Shown in pieces: positions 59,931 to 64,000 of a stretch of 64,000 bases of DNA. Under the pieces are notes generated by a model, which was not told the origin of the DNA, did no database searches, and saw only the letters and a list, made by a program, of their open reading frames with translations. The stretch's first letter is position 1. The number at the start of each line of letters is the position of its first letter. The position numbers and the translations under genes were made by a program. Source of the DNA: Neobacillus cucumis (GTDB taxonomy: Bacteria > Bacillota > Bacilli > Bacillales > Cytobacillaceae); contig NZ_PGVE01000069.1 in the NCBI RefSeq assembly GCF_002860255.1, forward strand, positions 85,860 to 149,859, read 5' to 3'.

Positions 59931-60920
59931 ATGAAGCCCTACGTTTATGTTACGCGAAAGCTTCCAGATGCACTTGTGAAACCATTACGAGAAAAATATA
60001 CCGTGAATATGTGGAAACATGATGATATTCCGGTACCAAAAGATGTCTTAATGGAAGAAGCAGCAAAGGCAGATGCTCTTTTTACCGTTTTGGCTGATTC
60101 GATTGATGACAGTGTTCTAACAGCTGGAAAAAATCTAAAGGTTGTAGCGAACCTAGCCGTTGGATTTAATAATATAGATTTAAAAACGGCTAATGAAAAA
60201 GGAATTGCCATTTGCAACACCCCCGATGTACTTACCGATACGACTGCGGACCTTACGTTTGGTCTTTTAATGGCTGCTGCCCGCAGGATGGTGGAAGCGG
60301 CAGAGTTTGTCAAAGAAGGAAAATGGCAATCTTGGAGCCCTTTTCTATTAGCGGGGCATGATATTCACCATAAAACGCTTGGAATTGTGGGGATGGGCAG
60401 GATTGGTGAAACGGTAGCCAAACGTGCAACGGGCTTTGATATGAACATTCTTTATTATAATCGGACGAGAAAGCCCGAGGCAGAAAAGCAATTGGGTGTT
60501 CATTATACATCTTTTGATGAACTTGTAGAAAAGTCCGATTTCATCGTTTGCCTGACACCGCTTACGCCTGAGACTGAAAACATGTTTACTCGTGAAGTCT
60601 TTCAAAAAATGAAGCCATCTGCTATTTTTATTAATGCAGCAAGAGGTGCAGTGGTGGATGAACAGGCATTACAAGAAGCACTTGAAGCAGGAGAAATTGC
60701 TGGTGCAGGATTAGATGTGTTTCAAAGAGAACCTATTGCTGCCGACCATCCTTTATTAAAGCTCCCTAATGTCGTAGCACTGCCGCATATCGGCAGTTCG
60801 AGTACGGAGACAAGAACTTCGATGGTAAACCTATGTGTCGAAAATATTATCTCAGTATTAGAGGGAAAAGAGCCTAAGACGTTAGTAAACAAAGACTGGC
60901 GGCCCTTAATAAATAAGTGA
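59931..60920 (+). CDS. D-isomer-specific 2-hydroxyacid (glyoxylate/hydroxypyruvate) dehydrogenase
   Basis: NAD(P)-dependent dehydrogenase of 329 aa. GIVGMGRIGETVAKRA binds the cofactor; Arg in INAARGAVVDEQAL, Glu in GLDVFQREP and His in LPHIGSSSTETR form the catalytic set. Best match by pattern is glyoxylate reductase/hydroxypyruvate reductase; 2-ketogluconate reductase is an alternative. Stand-alone gene with its own terminator. Confidence 0.92.
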   Translation: MKPYVYVTRKLPDALVKPLREKYTVNMWKHDDIPVPKDVLMEEAAKADALFTVLADSIDDSVLTAGKNLKVVANLAVGFNNIDLKTANEKGIAICNTPDVLTDTTADLTFGLLMAAARRMVEAAEFVKEGKWQSWSPFLLAGHDIHHKTLGIVGMGRIGETVAKRATGFDMNILYYNRTRKPEAEKQLGVHYTSFDELVEKSDFIVCLTPLTPETENMFTREVFQKMKPSAIFINAARGAVVDEQALQEALEAGEIAGAGLDVFQREPIAADHPLLKLPNVVALPHIGSSSTETRTSMVNLCVENIISVLEGKEPKTLVNKDWRPLINK

Positions 60921-60928
60921 TCATAAAG

Positions 60929-60964
60929 AAAAGCGACTGCCGAGAGAGGCAATCGCTTTTTTAG
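60929..60964. terminator. Terminator after the hydroxyacid dehydrogenase, shared with yutI
   Basis: AAAAGCGACTGCC/GGCAATCGCTTTT stem (one mismatch), loop GAGAGA, T-rich tail. Confidence 0.85.
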
Positions 60965-60971
60965 TCGTATT

Positions 60972-61211
60972 TTAGAAAACCTGTTCGACTTCTACAACGC
61001 CAGGAACTTCTTCAAGAAGAGCTCTTTCAATACCAGCTTTTAGTGTGATAGTAGAACTAGGGCAGCTTCCGCAAGCACCTAATAGGCGCAGCTTTACAAT
61101 ACCATCCTCTACATCTACTAATTCACAATCTCCGCCGTCGCGAAGAAGAAATGGACGTAATTTATCTAGTACTTCTTGAACTTGTTCAAACATTTCAGTT
61201 TCAGTTGCCAT
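60972..61211 (-). CDS. yutI: NifU-like Fe-S carrier protein YutI
   Basis: Nfu-type protein of 79 aa consisting only of the NifU C-terminal domain: RPFLLRDGGDCELVDVEDG and the cluster-binding CGSC (Cys47, Cys50). Likely a late-acting Fe-S carrier receiving clusters from SufBCD. Shorter than the B. subtilis YutI I recall, which has an N-terminal extension. AAAGGAG precedes the ATG. Confidence 0.92.
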   Translation of the reverse strand: MATETEMFEQVQEVLDKLRPFLLRDGGDCELVDVEDGIVKLRLLGACGSCPSSTITLKAGIERALLEEVPGVVEVEQVF

Positions 61212-61362
61212 TTGATCGACTCCTTTCGTAATTATATTATAATGTGATTAGTGTTAAAAATCCATTCTCAGAAATTAGGAAATTACACATTTACAGATAT
61301 TATTTTAGTTTTTATCTTGCATTATAGTATAAAATAAAAGAAAAATGACAGGAATGATTTTA

Positions 61363-61689
61363 GTGGATACCAATGAAGTAGAGATTGTCCTGTATGGGGC
61401 TGAAACCATATGCCCGAGCTGTGTAAATTTACCATCTTCAAGAGAGACCTTTGAATGGTTAGAAGCCGCCATTGCAAGGAAGTACCCCAATCAACCGTTT
61501 AAAATGACGTATGTAGATATTTTTCAGCCCTCTGGGGAACACGAACAATTAACGTTTGCTAAACGTGTGATTGAAGAGGATTTGTTTTATCCAGTGGTCG
61601 TAATAAATAAGAAAATTGTCGGCGAAGGCAACCCCCGCTTAAAGACGATTTTTGCAGAGCTTGAAAAATACGGATATATATCAGAATAA
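61363..61689 (+). CDS. yuzD: Thioredoxin-like DUF1462 protein YuzD
   Basis: Protein of 108 aa with a CPSC motif (AETICPSCVNLPSS) in a thioredoxin-like fold (PVVVINKKIVGEG after the cis-Pro). Divergent from yutI, as recalled for B. subtilis, so a redox or Fe-S-linked role is plausible. GTG start with AGGA nine bases upstream; ATGs 9 and 18 nt earlier are also in frame but lack a ribosome site. Confidence 0.85.
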   Translation: MDTNEVEIVLYGAETICPSCVNLPSSRETFEWLEAAIARKYPNQPFKMTYVDIFQPSGEHEQLTFAKRVIEEDLFYPVVVINKKIVGEGNPRLKTIFAELEKYGYISE

Positions 61690-61691
61690 TA

Positions 61692-61730
61692 AAAAAGCAT
61701 TCCAGTCCTGTAACTGGAATGCTTTTTATT
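61692..61730 (+). terminator. Terminator of yuzD
   Basis: AAAAAGCATTCCAGT/ACTGGAATGCTTTTT long perfect stem with a short loop and T-rich end. Confidence 0.95.
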
Positions 61731-61731
61731 A

Positions 61732-61879
61732 CGTCTAGCTCCAGCGCCCAGCGACTAGTGTACTTCGCCTATCTCCCTACGATAAGTCAACATCGAATCG
61801 CTATGCTCTTCGTGTTTCCTTTATCTCAGTCGATGGGCTCCAGTCCTGTCGTGCGCTAAACGGGCGCTTCCGCTTTTGT
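61732..61879. repeat. Dispersed intergenic element (CTCCAGCGCCCAGCG type)
   Basis: Starts CGTCTAGCTCCAGCGCCCAG and ends CGCTAAACGGGCGCTTCCGC followed by TTTT, an imperfect palindrome of about 148 bp with internal CTACGATAAGTCAACATCG. Similar elements are common between genes in Bacillus/Neobacillus from memory. Related in its ends, not its middle, to the elements at 55869 and 63958. Confidence 0.82.
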
Positions 61880-61880
61880 G

Positions 61881-62948
61881 TCAGCCATTATGAAACTTAT
61901 ACAACCATAAAATTCCTGATTTTAAGATACGGGCTACACGGCCTGTGATGGCACGGTCTGCCATAACCCCAAATCCTTGTTTTTTACCTAGAGAACCTAG
62001 GACACCTTTTAATTTAATCGCCGGAAACGCCTCAGGAAGTGCCTCGCCATTCCATCGTCTTTTTAACACTTCAACAATCTGTTCTGCCTGCCCTTCTGCT
62101 AATTGTGCACTAGGGGCATGTGGTGAACTGGCACAGTCACCAACAATAAACACATGTTCATCATTTGGTAAGTGATGGTGAGGAGTAACGATTAATCTTC
62201 CTAAGCGGTCTTTTTCACCATCCATTTGTCGTACAATCTGATTCGCTTGAATACCTGCTGTCCATACAATGACATCGCAATCAATTGGCTCGTCATGGTT
62301 ATACAAGCGATTTTCTTCTACTTTCGTAATGTTGGATTGGTTAATAATCTCGACATTATTTCGCACAAACCAATTTTCAACATATTTACTTAACCTTTCA
62401 GGAAAGGCGGATAAAATATGTTTGCCTCTATCAAATAATTTAATGTTGAGATCTTCGCGGCTTTCGCTTAACTCACTTGCTAATTCGACCCCGCTTAACC
62501 CCGCACCGACAATCCCCACCACAGATCCTGGACCAAGGTTGTTTAAGACCGAGTAGGTAAGCCGTGCTTTTTCGATGGATTGAATACTATAAGTAAATTC
62601 ATCAGCTCCCGGGACATCGTGGTACTTATCTTCGCAGCCAAGCCCGATGACTAAATCATCATAGATAATAGGTGCATCATTCTTCATGATAACCTGATTA
62701 TTCTTAGAATCGATTCCGGTTACTTCCCCGTATTTAATTTGTAAGCGCGGATGTTCAGGAAAAGTGACACGTACCTCTTTATCAGAGATTGTTCCGGCCG
62801 CTAAGGCATAGTATTCGGTTTTTAAGCAGTGATAGGGAACACGGTCAACAAGTGTGATCGTCACATCCTCTGGCAAATGGTTTGGAAGCAGTTCATTTAA
62901 AATTTTCATACCACCATAACCACCGCCAAGGATTACAAGGTTTTTCAT
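61881..62948 (-). CDS. yutJ: FAD-dependent NADH dehydrogenase-like protein YutJ
   Basis: Pyridine nucleotide-disulfide oxidoreductase of 355 aa related to type II NADH dehydrogenases. N-terminal FAD motif LGGGYGGMKIL, NAD-binding VGIVGAGLSGVELASEL, and VFIVGDCASSP. Shorter than Ndh (about 390-400 aa) and without a clear C-terminal membrane helix, matching YutJ. The electron acceptor is unknown. AAAGGGG precedes the ATG. Confidence 0.9.
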   Translation of the reverse strand: MKNLVILGGGYGGMKILNELLPNHLPEDVTITLVDRVPYHCLKTEYYALAAGTISDKEVRVTFPEHPRLQIKYGEVTGIDSKNNQVIMKNDAPIIYDDLVIGLGCEDKYHDVPGADEFTYSIQSIEKARLTYSVLNNLGPGSVVGIVGAGLSGVELASELSESREDLNIKLFDRGKHILSAFPERLSKYVENWFVRNNVEIINQSNITKVEENRLYNHDEPIDCDVIVWTAGIQANQIVRQMDGEKDRLGRLIVTPHHHLPNDEHVFIVGDCASSPHAPSAQLAEGQAEQIVEVLKRRWNGEALPEAFPAIKLKGVLGSLGKKQGFGVMADRAITGRVARILKSGILWLYKFHNG

Positions 62949-63111
62949 GGTTATTACCCCTTTGTTTCAGGCTGTTTTTATCAATTAGTATGGATCATTA
63001 AAAAAATAGTAGAATAATAATTTCTAGATAACCACAATCGAGTATAACTAATTTGTGTCAAAATAACAACACTTTCAAACGTTTCTTGACAAGAATATGA
63101 GAACGTGGTAT

Positions 63112-63140
63112 TTGACGGTTTTAGACAAATAGAGTAGGAT
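63112..63140 (+). promoter_or_regulatory. Sigma-A promoter of yuzB
   Basis: TTGACG, 17-bp spacer, TAGGAT, 26 bp before the yuzB start. Confidence 0.65.
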
Positions 63141-63165
63141 AATTAGTTGTGGAGAGGTGAAAACA

Positions 63166-63405
63166 TTGATTAAGCCGATCATTGAATTTTGTATTAGCAA
63201 CCTGGCAAACGGTGCTCAAAAGGCACTGGAAATATTACAAAGAGATCCAAATTTGGACATTATTGAATATGGATGTCTCGGCTACTGTGGAAAATGTGCG
63301 CTTTCTCTCTATGCTTTAGTAAATGGAGAGGTTGTGACCGGAGATACGCCAGAGGATCTGGTTGACAAAATTTATCAATATTTGGATGAAAATCCGATGT
63401 TTTAA
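63166..63405 (+). CDS. yuzB: DUF1450 protein YuzB
   Basis: Small protein of 79 aa with four cysteines (FCISNLANG and CLGYCGKC), suggestive of metal or Fe-S binding; family DUF1450 (YuzB). TTG start: GGAGAGGTG lies six bases upstream, and the in-frame GTG three codons earlier overlaps it. Divergent from yutJ. Confidence 0.9.
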   Translation: MIKPIIEFCISNLANGAQKALEILQRDPNLDIIEYGCLGYCGKCALSLYALVNGEVVTGDTPEDLVDKIYQYLDENPMF

Positions 63406-63533
63406 AGAGGGGGCAGACTGTGCTCCTTTTTATATAAATGAGATTATTCTTAAAATGGTGCTTTTAATCGGTTGAGTCTTAAAACATAAGTGTATATACT
63501 AAATTAAAAGCCTCAAAAGAAGGAGGAGTTAGG

Positions 63534-63899
63534 ATGAGTAAAGAAGTAGTCATTCTTACAGAAGCCGCATCATTACACATTAAAGAAATGATGAAGCATA
63601 ATGAAGAGGAAGGTGCCTTTTTACGTGTGAGTGTAAAAGGGGGCGGTTGCAGTGGCTTATCGTACGGCATGGGATTTGATCATGAAGTAAACGCTGATGA
63701 CCTTCAGCTTGAACAGTATGGAATCCCTGTTTTAGTCGATAAAGAAAGTGCTCTAATCCTACAAGGTACGAAAATTGATTATAAAGAATCCATGATGGGC
63801 GGCGGATTTACTATCGATAATCCGAATGCAATCGCATCATGCGGCTGTGGTTCATCGTTCCGTACGGCAGGAGTTGCGGGAACACCGGAAGAGTGCTAA
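63534..63899 (+). CDS. yutM: HesB/IscA (ErpA-type) Fe-S carrier YutM
   Basis: A-type Fe-S carrier of 121 aa with the three ligand cysteines in GGGCSGLSYG and CGCGSSF. It likely moves clusters from the Suf scaffold to apo-targets such as LipA. GAAGGAGG precedes the ATG. Confidence 0.95.
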   Translation: MSKEVVILTEAASLHIKEMMKHNEEEGAFLRVSVKGGGCSGLSYGMGFDHEVNADDLQLEQYGIPVLVDKESALILQGTKIDYKESMMGGGFTIDNPNAIASCGCGSSFRTAGVAGTPEEC

Positions 63900-63909
63900 T
63901 CATAAAACA

Positions 63910-63938
63910 AAAGGCGTCCATCGAGACGCCTTTTTTAT
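63910..63938 (+). terminator. Terminator of yutM
   Basis: AAGGCGTC/GACGCCTT stem, loop CATCGA, T6 tail. Confidence 0.93.
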
Positions 63939-63957
63939 TTGATAAGAAATATTTTTC

Positions 63958-64000
63958 GACTTTGAGAATTGTCCAGTTCCAGCGCCTAGCCCCTCGAGGT
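63958..64000. repeat. Dispersed intergenic element, cut by window end
   Basis: GACTTTGAGAATTGTCCAG and CAGCGCCTAGCCCCTCGA match the left end of the element at 55869 almost base for base. The rest lies beyond the window. Confidence 0.85.

Overview
This 64 kb chromosomal window is from an endospore-forming, AT-rich Firmicute of the Bacillaceae. Three things point there: spore genes (lytH, yunB, a CotS/YutH coat protein, a YhcN/YlaJ lipoprotein, yuzL); strong GGAGG ribosome sites with frequent TTG/GTG starts; and a gene order that, from memory, follows the B. subtilis yus-suf-yun-yut region. GC-rich dispersed intergenic elements recall those of Neobacillus/Mesobacillus-type genomes. The species cannot be fixed from the sequence alone. 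No rRNA, tRNA, transposase, prophage or CRISPR array was seen.

Layout. 0-10 kb: end of a two-component system, a short-chain dehydrogenase, a tungstate ABC operon with its own ligand-sensing regulator (tupRABC), azoreductase, uppP, a GalT-like protein and rodA. 10-15.4 kb: a Fur-controlled hydroxamate-type siderophore uptake locus (binding protein divergent from two permeases, an ATPase, an FhuF-like reductase and yusU). 15.4-25.5 kb: yuzA, yuzL (too short for routine ORF calling), the FadR-controlled beta-oxidation operon fadNAE, yusI, gcvH, yusG, yusF, yusE, a 51-bp tandem repeat, a NERD protein and yusD. 25.5-30 kb: metY and metNIQ, each behind its own SAM (S-box) riboswitch. 30.3-35.7 kb: the sufCDSUB iron-sulfur operon.

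35.8-46.9 kb is an organosulfur-scavenging island: an AtsK/TauD-type dioxygenase, an Ssu/Tau-type transporter joined to an NtaA/SnaA/DszA monooxygenase, the ssuADCB set, and a yezD - unknown (frameshifted) - ssuE unit. In my recollection of B. subtilis the stretch between suf and yun holds purine-catabolism genes instead. The three outer transcription units have strong sigma-A promoters. CymR-like 27-bp operators overlap or follow three of the four promoters in this island, with a degenerate fourth. A small 4-bp hairpin sits directly against an intrinsic terminator in the 5' leader of three units. This two-layer control (repressor plus attenuator) is the most interesting feature of the window.

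46.9-64 kb: an EamA transporter, yunFEDCB, lytH, lipA, yutC, yutD, two small conserved genes, yutE, yutF, yutG, yutH, a 2-hydroxyacid dehydrogenase, yutI, yuzD, yutJ, yuzB and yutM, separated by terminators and four dispersed repeat elements. Sulfur ties much of the window together: methionine and sulfonate uptake, desulfonation and FMN reduction supply sulfur; suf, yutI and yutM build Fe-S clusters; lipA uses clusters to lipoylate targets such as gcvH.
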